Assembly: GCF_011009555.1 (NCBI RefSeq)
Contig: NZ_QXHD01000004.1
Coordinates: 4,419,929 to 4,464,678, forward strand
Direction of reading: 5' to 3'
From: Adonisia turfae CCMR0081
GTDB lineage: Bacteria > Cyanobacteriota > Cyanobacteriia > Phormidesmidales > Phormidesmidaceae
DNA: 44,750 bases
This document shows, in pieces, positions 1 through 6,755 of the stretch (the first letter of the stretch is position 1; each line of letters starts with the position of its first letter). The translations under genes and the position numbers were made by a program. The notes beneath the pieces are model-generated. The model was not told where the DNA came from. It searched no databases and was given only the letters and a program-made list of their open reading frames with translations.

Positions 1-136
1 GACTGACATAGGATGTGGAAACGCCCAGCCGCTTTGCGGCAGCGGAGAAACTGCCTGCATCCACCACGGTCACAAATTCTGACACACCATCCCAAATGCC
101 CATGGATCTATATTGTTGCTGCTGAGCAAAGGTCAT
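1..136 (-). CDS. LysR-family transcriptional regulator, N-terminal part (cut by window start)
   Basis: On the minus strand an ATG at 136 opens a frame with no stop to the window edge (45 codons). Residues about 13-45 read WDGVSEFVTVVDAGSFSAAA then KRLGVSTSYVS, the classic LysR winged helix-turn-helix start (FVxVVxxGSFSAAAxxLxxS). A second ATG at 103 is the alternative start. LysR proteins bind DNA as tetramers and often control the divergently transcribed neighbour; here that neighbour is the DJ-1/PfpI gene beginning at 352. The effector-binding domain lies outside the window, so the ligand cannot be guessed. Family assignment is secure; target is inference from divergent orientation. Confidence 0.88.
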   Translation of the reverse strand, partial: MTFAQQQQYRSMGIWDGVSEFVTVVDAGSFSAAAKRLGVSTSYVS

Positions 137-156
137 TTAACTAAACTCGATTTTAT

Positions 157-173
157 ATTGCCTGAGCAACAAT
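157..173. promoter_or_regulatory. Candidate LysR binding site (ATTG-N9-CAAT)
   Basis: The spacer between the divergent LysR and DJ-1 genes holds the dyad ATTG-N9-CAAT, which contains the T-N11-A core typical of LysR operators. It is 21 nt upstream of the regulator start, where autoregulatory LysR sites usually sit. Short motif, so moderate confidence only. Confidence 0.4.
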
Positions 174-351
174 AAGCATATAGTTGACCGATTCGACCCA
201 ACTGGGGCTGTAGTACTGACTTTTAAGACAATGCCGACGGGTATTGACAGTTAGGCAAAATAGCATTGGTTTAGCGTGCTTTAGGGTTTTCGGATTAATT
301 TCTTTGTGCTAGATTTTTCAGATTTTCTAAATTCGTTAGGAGCAACGTTCC

Positions 352-1038
352 ATGGCTAATCCTCGTATTCTGATTGTTCTCACATCCCACGACCAACTAG
401 GTGACACCGGACATGCCACTGGGTTCTGGCTAGAAGAACTGGCCTGTCCCTATTACACCTTTTTAGATGCTGATGCCACTGTTACGCTTGCATCTATCCA
501 GGGGGGCCAGGCTCCGTTAGATCCAAAAAGTCACCTAGAAGAGAGTCAAACTGACGATACAAGGCGTTTTATAGCAGATAGTGCAGCCCAAATCGCATTA
601 GCCAATACCCTGGCTATTGACCAGGTTGATGCAGGTGATTATGACGCTATTTTTATGCCCGGTGGTCACGGCACCATGTGGGACTTTGCAACCAGTTCTA
701 CCCTGAGCAATTTGATTGAAGCCTTTGATGAGGAAGAGAAAATCATTGCAGCTGTCTGTCATGCGCCTGCTGGATTGGTGAATGTGAAAACCTCTGCGGG
801 TGAGCCGTTGATCAAGGGTAAAGTAGTCACTGCCTTTTCCAACAGTGAAGAAAAGGCAGTTGCATTAGACACGGTTGTTCCCTTCTTGTTAGAAACTCGT
901 CTGCGGGAGTTGGGGGCAATCTTTGAAGCCGGTCCAGACTGGGGAGCTTTTGCTAAGCAGGACGGTAACTTGATTACGGGTCAAAATCCAGCTTCGTCTG
1001 AACCAGCAGCTCAGGCTGTTTTGGCGGCGTTAAAGTAG
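352..1038 (+). CDS. DJ-1/PfpI family protein (Hsp31-like class I glutamine amidotransferase fold)
   Basis: The 228-residue protein shows the Hsp31/glyoxalase III-like pattern: an N-terminal strand RILIVLTSH, an acidic residue in FWLEEL (E28/E29), the oxyanion loop MPGGHG (102-107) and the nucleophile elbow AVCHAPAG with Cys136-His137. Members act as glutathione-independent methylglyoxal/glyoxal hydratases or chaperones in the cytosol; which of these applies is not visible. The ATG at 352 is preceded by AGGAG at 338-342, fixing the start. It is divergent from a LysR regulator, which suggests inducible expression, perhaps by carbonyl or oxidative stress. Full length for the family; family call firm, exact reaction uncertain. 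Confidence 0.9.
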   Translation: MANPRILIVLTSHDQLGDTGHATGFWLEELACPYYTFLDADATVTLASIQGGQAPLDPKSHLEESQTDDTRRFIADSAAQIALANTLAIDQVDAGDYDAIFMPGGHGTMWDFATSSTLSNLIEAFDEEEKIIAAVCHAPAGLVNVKTSAGEPLIKGKVVTAFSNSEEKAVALDTVVPFLLETRLRELGAIFEAGPDWGAFAKQDGNLITGQNPASSEPAAQAVLAALK

Positions 1039-1061
1039 GCTTTGGAAAAGTTTTTGAGTGG

Positions 1062-1106
1062 TGTGCGATCGCATCACGCTGATGGAAAGTCGGATGCGAT
1101 CGCACA
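1062..1106 (+). terminator. Long hairpin made of two inverted HIP1-centred repeats
   Basis: TGTGCGATCGCATC (1062-1075) and its exact reverse complement (1093-1106) can form a 14-bp stem with a 17-nt loop just after the DJ-1 gene. Each arm is centred on a HIP1 octamer. There is no T-run directly after it, so it may be a HIP1-derived structure at the transcript end rather than a classical intrinsic terminator. Confidence 0.45.
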
Positions 1107-1266
1107 GAGTAAACAACTGCCTCCCTTTACTCCCTCTTCCCCTTGAACTCTCCTTATCCTCCATCACCTTCCACTTTTATCAAGATTCTTATCGCAAAAG
1201 TGTCACTTAGCACCTATTAAGGCAAAATTGGGCGGCTACAATAGCCTCACCAATCTGGAAAAGGCG

Positions 1267-2061
1267 ATGGTATCCCTCAGATCCAAAACGTTATTCTTTT
1301 CTGGCATCACCGCTGGTATTGTTATCAGCTGGTTGACTCAGCTAACCCCAGCCTGGGCCAACTGCCCCGATTGGGTCGGTAGTGTAGAGTGGCATCGCCC
1401 TACAATGACCGCCCATTTCCAATTTCTACAAAACCAGACCAGCTATCCATGGGGTAACGCCCGTGTTTTTGAACGTATTGAAAACGGCCAGGTCTTTCTA
1501 ACAGAAGCTTTTGATACGCTCGACGGAGAACAAAAGCAGCAAGTACTTCAGACACTGTTCTCCTTTGATAGTCGAGACTACCTCACCGAAGAAGACTATT
1601 TAGAACGTCTGAAAGCACCAGGAATGGGACTGTCTCCCTACCAGGTCATGACCCATGAGGGCCGTTTACTACGCGGAGTGTATGACGGCTGTACTGTGTT
1701 TATCCTATTGACCGAAAAGCAGCGCTACAGCTGGGCTTATCTTAGTCAGGGTCGCAGCCAGCCCTATAACCTAGCCGATAGCCTGTTACGCAACGCGGGA
1801 CAACCAAGCTGGCGACAGGTTAATTTCCCCATCGGTGCCATGGCTGAAAAGAGAGTCCGGCTTAACTTCTGGAACTCCATAGGCTATGAAAACAGCGACT
1901 GGTGGATTGCCTGGGTGCCAGAAAATGGCTATTTTGAAATTAATGTCCCTGGGAATTTTGACACAGCTCTACTAGAAGACTATTGGCAAGTTGCCGATCA
2001 AAACTACCGTTATATGATTGTAGGCAACGACGGAACCTGGCTAGAAGAGAAACGATTTTAG
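1267..2061 (+). CDS. Exported protein of unknown function
   Basis: From the ATG at 1267 the product is 264 residues. It begins with a Sec-type signal peptide: basic start MVSLRSK, hydrophobic core about 9-24, and a likely cleavage after AWA at residue 31. A TTG 13 codons upstream keeps the frame open but would put a polar extension before the signal, so 1267 is preferred. The mature part is rich in Trp and aromatic residues and has Cys residues at 33 and near 142, but I see no enzymatic motif. It stands alone on the plus strand, about 160 nt before the glutathione transferase gene. Probably periplasmic; no family recognised. Confidence 0.7.
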   Translation: MVSLRSKTLFFSGITAGIVISWLTQLTPAWANCPDWVGSVEWHRPTMTAHFQFLQNQTSYPWGNARVFERIENGQVFLTEAFDTLDGEQKQQVLQTLFSFDSRDYLTEEDYLERLKAPGMGLSPYQVMTHEGRLLRGVYDGCTVFILLTEKQRYSWAYLSQGRSQPYNLADSLLRNAGQPSWRQVNFPIGAMAEKRVRLNFWNSIGYENSDWWIAWVPENGYFEINVPGNFDTALLEDYWQVADQNYRYMIVGNDGTWLEEKRF

Positions 2062-2222
2062 ATAAAAGCTAAGCATGAGTGTTTAGGGACTTACCGCTAA
2101 ATAAAATACCCGTTTTGCCTGGCTGTCAGATGTTAGGCGTTGGGTGCTTTAGCCTATTAGCTATGAAGCTAAAGTACTGTCAACATTTCAAACAGTGAAC
2201 TTTACCAGAATAGCGTATAGCG

Positions 2223-3197
2223 ATGGGACTATTAGTCAATGGCATATGGCAAGACCAATGGTACGATACCAGTAGTACCGGCGGACGCTTTGTTCGTAAG
2301 GCCTCTCAATTCCGCAATTGGATTACACCTGATGGTGCCCCTGGCCCCAGAGGAGCAGGTGGCTTTAAGGCAGAAGTTGGACGCTATCACCTTTATGTCT
2401 CTTACGCCTGCCCTTGGGCACACCGCACCCTAATTTTTCACACCTTAAAAGGCCTAGAAGAGATCATATCGATCTCTGTTGTCCATTGGCTTATGGGTAA
2501 CAATGGTTGGACCTTTGAACCAGGAGAAGGCGTCATTGCCGATTCTTTATTTAATGCTAAGGTTTTACATGAAATCTATACCCATGCTGACCCTAACTAT
2601 ACTGGGCGGGTAACCGTACCTATCCTATGGGATAAACAAACTCAAACTATTGTTAACAACGAATCGTCAGACATCATACGCATGCTTAACAGTGCGTTTG
2701 ATCAAATTGGGGCTAAATCAGGAGATTTCTATCCTGATTCGCTCAGAAAAGAAATTGATACCTTGAATGAACGTATTTATAACACCGTCAATAATGGCGT
2801 GTATAAATGCGGCTTTGCCACTACCCAGACAGCCTATGAAGAAGCCTTAAAACCACTGTTTGAATCCCTTGATTGGCTGGAAGAGATTCTAACTAATCAG
2901 CGCTATCTTACCGGTAATCAGCTTACCGAAGCTGACTGGCGATTGTTTACAACGCTGGTGCGCTTTGATCCAGTCTATGTCGGACATTTCAAATGCAACA
3001 TGCGGCGGATTGTGGATTATCCAAACCTTTGGGGGTATGTGCGCGAGCTATATCAAATGCCTGGCGTGGCACAAACGGTAAATTTCTCACATATTAAACG
3101 CCACTATTACCAAAGTCATGAAACCATTAATCCAACCAGCATTGTTCCCAAAGGTCCGGAAATCAACTTTATGAAGCCTCACAAACGCAAGTTGTAA
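2223..3197 (+). CDS. Glutathionyl-hydroquinone reductase (xi-class glutathione S-transferase)
   Basis: The 324-residue protein has the xi-class GST layout (ECM4/YqjG/PcpF family): an N-terminal extension with GAPGPRGAGGF, a thioredoxin fold with the catalytic motif YACPWAHR (Cys63), the cis-Pro strand RVTVPILWD, the glutathione-contact sequence NNESSDIIR, and an all-helical C-terminal domain with NGVYKCGFATTQ. These enzymes reduce glutathionyl-hydroquinones with a second glutathione. The length matches the family (about 320). No strong Shine-Dalgarno precedes the ATG at 2223. It sits upstream of the ADP-ribosylglycohydrolase-like gene on the same strand (101-nt gap), but cotranscription is not proven. 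Confidence 0.92.
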   Translation: MGLLVNGIWQDQWYDTSSTGGRFVRKASQFRNWITPDGAPGPRGAGGFKAEVGRYHLYVSYACPWAHRTLIFHTLKGLEEIISISVVHWLMGNNGWTFEPGEGVIADSLFNAKVLHEIYTHADPNYTGRVTVPILWDKQTQTIVNNESSDIIRMLNSAFDQIGAKSGDFYPDSLRKEIDTLNERIYNTVNNGVYKCGFATTQTAYEEALKPLFESLDWLEEILTNQRYLTGNQLTEADWRLFTTLVRFDPVYVGHFKCNMRRIVDYPNLWGYVRELYQMPGVAQTVNFSHIKRHYYQSHETINPTSIVPKGPEINFMKPHKRKL

Positions 3198-3298
3198 AGG
3201 ATATTTTCAGGTTTTAATCAGTAACAGTATCCCACTTGAACACATATACGTTAGAATGCGGAAGCGGCGAATGTCGATGGAAATCAATTAACTAAGAT

Positions 3299-4093
3299 AT
3301 GCTCGGAGTCATTCTTGGAGATGCGTTTGGTTCTGCCCATCAACGCACCAAAATCCAAGACTTTGAACTGATTACTCCAGATAGCCACTGGACAGAAAAC
3401 ACAGTTTTTACACTGGCTACTGCAGACTACTTGCTCTATGGCGGGGAATACGAAGAAAGCTATACACGTTGGTATAGTTGGTATCCCGATGTAAAGGGAG
3501 GGTACAACAACAGCTTTAGTGAGTGGGCTAAGACAAATGGCCTAAAGCCTTACTACAGTTGTCGTAACGATGGCGCACTGAGAGCGGCCCCCATCGCCTA
3601 TGCATTTGACAATCTTAAAGAGGTTATGGAAGAAGCTGAGCGCTCTGCCATGGTCAGTCACAACCATCCTGACGGCATTAAAGGTGCCCAAGCAACTGCT
3701 GCTGCTATCTTTCTAGCCAAAGAAAAGGCTCCAAAGGAGACCATCTCACAGCTGTTAACCAGTATTTTTGGTTATAGCTTTAAGACACCTTACCAAGAGT
3801 TGCAACAAAGCTATCAGTTCAGCTGCTTAGCAACAGACACTGTGGAAGCAGCTATTACTGCATTCCTGTACTCCAAGGACTTTGAAGATGCTGTTCGCAA
3901 AGCCATTGCCCTCGGGGGTGATGCTAAAAGCCTGGCCGCCATTGCTGGTGGTATTGCGGAGGCCTTTTATCCAAAGGTGCCAAAATCACTACAGACATTA
4001 GTGTGGGATTTACTGGATGAAGGTCAGCAAGATTTAATCACCGAGTTTCAGACCGAATTTGTAAGAGAGGTGTTACAAGTACAGGCCGCTTAA
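3299..4093 (+). CDS. ADP-ribosylglycohydrolase-fold protein with altered metal site
   Basis: The 264-residue product follows the ADP-ribosylglycohydrolase (ARH/DraG) fold from end to end: MLGVILGDAFGS at the start, SHNHPDGIKGAQATAAAIFLA (120-140) and LGGDAKSLAAIAGGIAEAFY near 205-224. Canonical enzymes bind two Mg ions through a TDDT-type motif and a GGDxDT-type motif. Here these are WTENT (31-35) and GGDAKS (206-211), so several expected Asp ligands are replaced; the GNGSAMR-type loop is RNDGALR (89-95). It may be a binding protein or an enzyme with shifted ligands. The gene ends 4 nt into the convergent broken gene. Fold call firm, activity doubtful. Confidence 0.85.
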   Translation: MLGVILGDAFGSAHQRTKIQDFELITPDSHWTENTVFTLATADYLLYGGEYEESYTRWYSWYPDVKGGYNNSFSEWAKTNGLKPYYSCRNDGALRAAPIAYAFDNLKEVMEEAERSAMVSHNHPDGIKGAQATAAAIFLAKEKAPKETISQLLTSIFGYSFKTPYQELQQSYQFSCLATDTVEAAITAFLYSKDFEDAVRKAIALGGDAKSLAAIAGGIAEAFYPKVPKSLQTLVWDLLDEGQQDLITEFQTEFVREVLQVQAA

Positions 4094-4504
4094 TCCTTGG
4101 GTAATGAACACTGATAACGTTCAACCTCAGTAAACAGAGATACCGATAATCGACTGTTCCAAATTTCTTGTCGGCACTCCAAAAAGTCAGCAGCACACCG
4201 CGCAAGCAATTTTTCGAGCCTGCCACGGTGTGGGTTTTCTATGTCTAAAAAACCACGGCATTCCTTTATACGCGATTGATCAAGCTTTTGATCAGTCGCG
4301 GCTTTTTTTAACCGTCCCCTCACCGTAAAACAGCAATTCGCCTGGTCTAGCATCCATAGCAATCGTGGCTACATCGGCATCGAACGAGAACGTCTCGATG
4401 AAACCAAACCAGCGGATCTTAAGGAAGCCTTTAATATTGGAAAAGAGCTCTCTACTCCACTGAACAGACTTTTGTCCACAATCTTTGGCCCAGTGATCAA
4501 CCAT
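4090..4504 (-). pseudogene. Frameshifted small gene of unknown function
   Basis: Two adjoining minus-strand reading frames look like one protein of about 137 residues. The 5' part (ATG at 4504) runs MVDHWAKDCGQKSVQW to LLFYGEGTVKK and stops at 4292; the 3' part continues as AATDQKLDQSRIKEC to RYQCSLPKD, ending at 4090. They would join if the run of seven A (complement of 4303-4309) had six. The shift needed is +1, so ordinary -1 slippage does not restore it. The break falls in the T-tract of a plus-strand terminator hairpin. Either a pseudogene, a homopolymer sequencing error, or chance frames. Family not recognised. Confidence 0.45.
4271..4309 (+). terminator. Intrinsic terminator downstream of the ADP-ribosylglycohydrolase-like gene
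   Basis: CGCGATTGATCAA (4271-4283) pairs with TTGATCAGTCGCG (4288-4299, closed by G4300) over 13 bp with one T-G wobble and a GCTT loop, followed two bases later by seven T (4303-4309). This is a textbook rho-independent terminator for the plus strand, about 180 nt beyond the stop of the upstream gene. It overlaps the frameshifted minus-strand reading frames. Confidence 0.75.
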
Positions 4505-4532
4505 TTTTTTGCCAGACCATTAATATTTTTTT

Positions 4533-4567
4533 CAGATATGCTTAGCTACCGCTAATAAGCATATCTG
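4533..4567. repeat. Perfect 12-bp inverted repeat
   Basis: CAGATATGCTTA (4533-4544) and its exact complement (4556-4567) flank an 11-nt loop. It lies 29 nt upstream of the minus-strand ATG at 4504, where an operator would sit. No T-run follows in either direction, so a terminator is unlikely. Confidence 0.5.
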
Positions 4568-4657
4568 TTCAAGCATTTGCCTGGGCGCGCGCGCTGTAGG
4601 CCAATTCAATCGTTCCGATAGATCCCCCCCTACAGGAGCACCCGTTTAAAAAACTAA

Positions 4658-4816
4658 CCAACACCAAAACCAGACCAAACCTCTCCCGCCGCACCATGGG
4701 TGACGAAGCCACCTACATACAAGTCGACATGCGCAACGCCCCAGTGGTTAGCTTCCGATGCCATATCCTATGTGCCGGGTATGTGCTTTGGCATTGATAG
4801 TGGCGGATTAGACTAA
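4658..4816 (+). pseudogene. Possible C-terminal gene remnant
   Basis: A 52-codon open frame without a start codon runs from just after a TAA to a TAA at 4814. It reads Pro-rich, then PPTYKSTCATPQWLASDA and ISYVPGMCFGIDSGGLD. The composition looks protein-like and the frame ends naturally, but nothing upstream continues it, so it is at best the tail of a decayed gene. No family recognised. The rest of 4505-4845 holds only the inverted repeat and a C-run. Confidence 0.2.
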
Positions 4817-4845
4817 CCCATGCGCAAATGGAGAGGTTTATCGTG

Positions 4846-6078
4846 TTAATCCAAAGCAGCGGCAAGCCCGTTAATCAATTGGCTAATCTCATCCTCGATT
4901 GTGTAATGGAGAAATGATAATCGCAAAACTCCAGTATCAACGGGAATATTCATCTCCGCTAACGGACGCATGCTGTAAAAATTTCCCTGCCCTACCATCA
5001 GTTTCTTTTCTGCTAGTACCGCACATATCTCATCAATGGATTTCTTTTTGGGTACGACAGATACAGTGGGCGCGCGTAACGCTGGATCATCTGGCCCGAT
5101 AATGGAAATATCGTCGCGCTGCCGTAGCCACTCCAGAAGAGGTTTTAGCAAGCTTTTCTCATGCTCTTGGAACAGTTTCTTAAGCTGCCGTCCCTTTTCT
5201 GCATGGTTAACAGCTTCAGAGAAATGATGCTCATAAACTGTATCCAGATACTGGGCTACACCAACAGCAGCAGCAATCTGGGCATGGTCCGGACCAGCTG
5301 GCAACATCTTCTTCCGAGCACTATGTGCATTAAAGGAATGTCCCTGGTTGGGTAATTTATCCATGATCTCTTTTTTAATAGTCATGAGACCGAGATGTGG
5401 CCCCCATGTCTTGTACAGGGAAAACAGATAAATATCGACCCCCAGAGCCCTAATGTCCGGTAGGCCATGGGGGGCATGGGCTACCCCGTCAACAACAACA
5501 CAGATATCCGCAGTCTTTACCTTTGAGACAATCTCTGCGACCGGATTCGTATGGCCAATGACGTTGGAACAATGGGGAAATGCCAGCAGTCTGGTTCTAT
5601 CGGACAACAGGGTATCCAGATGATCCGGATTCAACCTACCTGTCTCAGGGGCAATGCGCCATTCCTTAATCACAATGCCTGTTTTTTCAAGACGTCTCCA
5701 AAATCCGGCATTGGCCTCATGATCCTGATTAGAGAGGATGATTTCGTCCCCCTCGTGCCATATCTCCCGGAAGGCATGGGCCAAAACATAGAGGTTCTGG
5801 GTAGTAGATGGGCCAAAATGAACGTCATCTTCGCTAACATTGAGGTATGCAGCTAGTTGACGGTAGGCTTCATCCATTGCCGCACCAGCTTTTTGTGCGG
5901 CTGGATAATTGTAATAAGGTTGAACTTTGGTCTGTGTATAGTAGTCGTTTAGATGGGAAATTACCTGTCGGCATGTATAGGACCCGCCTGCATTTTCAAA
6001 AAAGCCCCATCCGTCTAATGACGGTTCTGCAAAGGCAGGAAATTGACTTCTAATAAACTGTGAATCTAACTGCGTCAA
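4846..6078 (-). CDS. Class V aminotransferase-fold PLP enzyme, cysteine-desulfurase-like
   Basis: The 410-residue protein has the fold-type I PLP pattern of the cysteine desulfurase-like subfamily typified by VC1184: FFENAGGS at the N terminus (27-33), GPSTTQNL (89-96), His120 in NQDHEANAG, the PLP-ring Asp197 in VVVDGVAHAPHG, and the Schiff-base Lys223 in SLYKTWGPHLG. Substrate is unknown; members may be desulfurases or unrelated lyases/aminotransferases. The start is TTG at 6078: GAGGAGAG about 6 nt upstream fits this start and no in-frame ATG is suitably placed. Monocistronic, with a long regulatory spacer upstream shared with the divergent peptidase gene. Confidence 0.85.
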   Translation of the reverse strand: MTQLDSQFIRSQFPAFAEPSLDGWGFFENAGGSYTCRQVISHLNDYYTQTKVQPYYNYPAAQKAGAAMDEAYRQLAAYLNVSEDDVHFGPSTTQNLYVLAHAFREIWHEGDEIILSNQDHEANAGFWRRLEKTGIVIKEWRIAPETGRLNPDHLDTLLSDRTRLLAFPHCSNVIGHTNPVAEIVSKVKTADICVVVDGVAHAPHGLPDIRALGVDIYLFSLYKTWGPHLGLMTIKKEIMDKLPNQGHSFNAHSARKKMLPAGPDHAQIAAAVGVAQYLDTVYEHHFSEAVNHAEKGRQLKKLFQEHEKSLLKPLLEWLRQRDDISIIGPDDPALRAPTVSVVPKKKSIDEICAVLAEKKLMVGQGNFYSMRPLAEMNIPVDTGVLRLSFLHYTIEDEISQLINGLAAALD

Positions 6079-6578
6079 AGTTCTCTCCTCATCTCAGGCA
6101 ACAGTAGGTAGTCATTAGCTTATAATGATCTCGCCTCGCTCAGGGGGATGTTAATCCTTGTGCAGGCAATGCTAGAGCGTTACATTATTCTATGGCAACA
6201 GATTTGTTAGGCGATGGTCTGCTCAATCAGGCAATAACAGTAATAGTCCCATAGCGAGGCTAATCCACTCGTCGCCATCAATGTCGAGTCACCAAAACAG
6301 CGTGGACCACAGATGGAGCAACCACCACACTCCACTTTGTCAGATGAACGGTACCAATGAATACTGTTTTATCCCTCAATAGACAGAGCTGTTTTGAAAT
6401 CAGCCAGGGATTGAAAGCCCATTTTTTCGTTCAGAAAACCGAGCTTTAGGGGCTAGTTTCAATGCCAAGATCTCATACTGAGAATTGCTGCGATTGAGCA
6501 TAACGGATCGTGAAATCAGGTAATAATTTGATAATTTACTAAGTTATGTCCGAAAAATTAGTCCGTAGTTTCGGAGAA

Positions 6579-6610
6579 GAAGTTACAAGGAAGTTACAAA
6601 GAAGTTACAA
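6579..6610. promoter_or_regulatory. Three direct repeats GAAGTTACAA, HLR1-like
   Basis: GAAGTTACAA occurs at 6579-6588, 6590-6599 (with A6600 as spacer) and 6601-6610, an 11-bp period. The GTTACAA core matches half-sites of HLR1, the site of the cyanobacterial OmpR-type regulator RpaB, (G/T)TTACA(A/T)(A/T) with 2-nt spacing; here spacing is one base longer. Helically phased direct repeats of this kind fit OmpR-family response regulators. The site lies about 150 nt before the peptidase gene and 500 nt from the divergent aminotransferase-fold gene. Confidence 0.45.
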
Positions 6611-6666
6611 ATTTAAGGAGAGATTGGTACCTACGGTCACTCAAGCTGTTGGTGGCTGATCCAAGT

Positions 6667-6690
6667 AGCAGCTTGACTGCTGACTTTTTT
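6667..6690 (+). terminator. Hairpin with T-run in the leader of the peptidase gene
   Basis: AGCAG-CTTGA-CTGCT (6667-6681) forms a short stem-loop followed by GAC and six T (6685-6690), with another T-run at 6695-6700. Placed 65 nt before the ATG of the C1 peptidase, it could act as a weak attenuator. The stem is only 5-6 bp, so the call is tentative. The remainder of 6079-6755 holds no gene I can support. Confidence 0.3.
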
Positions 6691-6755
6691 GACGATTTTT
6701 TCGCACTTGAGCAAAGTCAATCGTATCTAACACTATTAGGGGTGCTAAGAGTACT

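Noticed and set aside
244..272. Promoter for the DJ-1 gene from TTGACA at 244
   Set aside because: No acceptable -10 box is found 16-18 bp downstream.
4292..4320. Programmed -1 frameshift in the broken minus-strand gene
   Set aside because: The A7 run is present, but the second frame needs +1, not -1, so the usual slippery mechanism does not join the two parts.
6615..6659. 11-codon leader peptide with TTG start after AAGGAG
   Set aside because: The Shine-Dalgarno is only 3 nt from the TTG and the peptide shows no run of regulatory codons.
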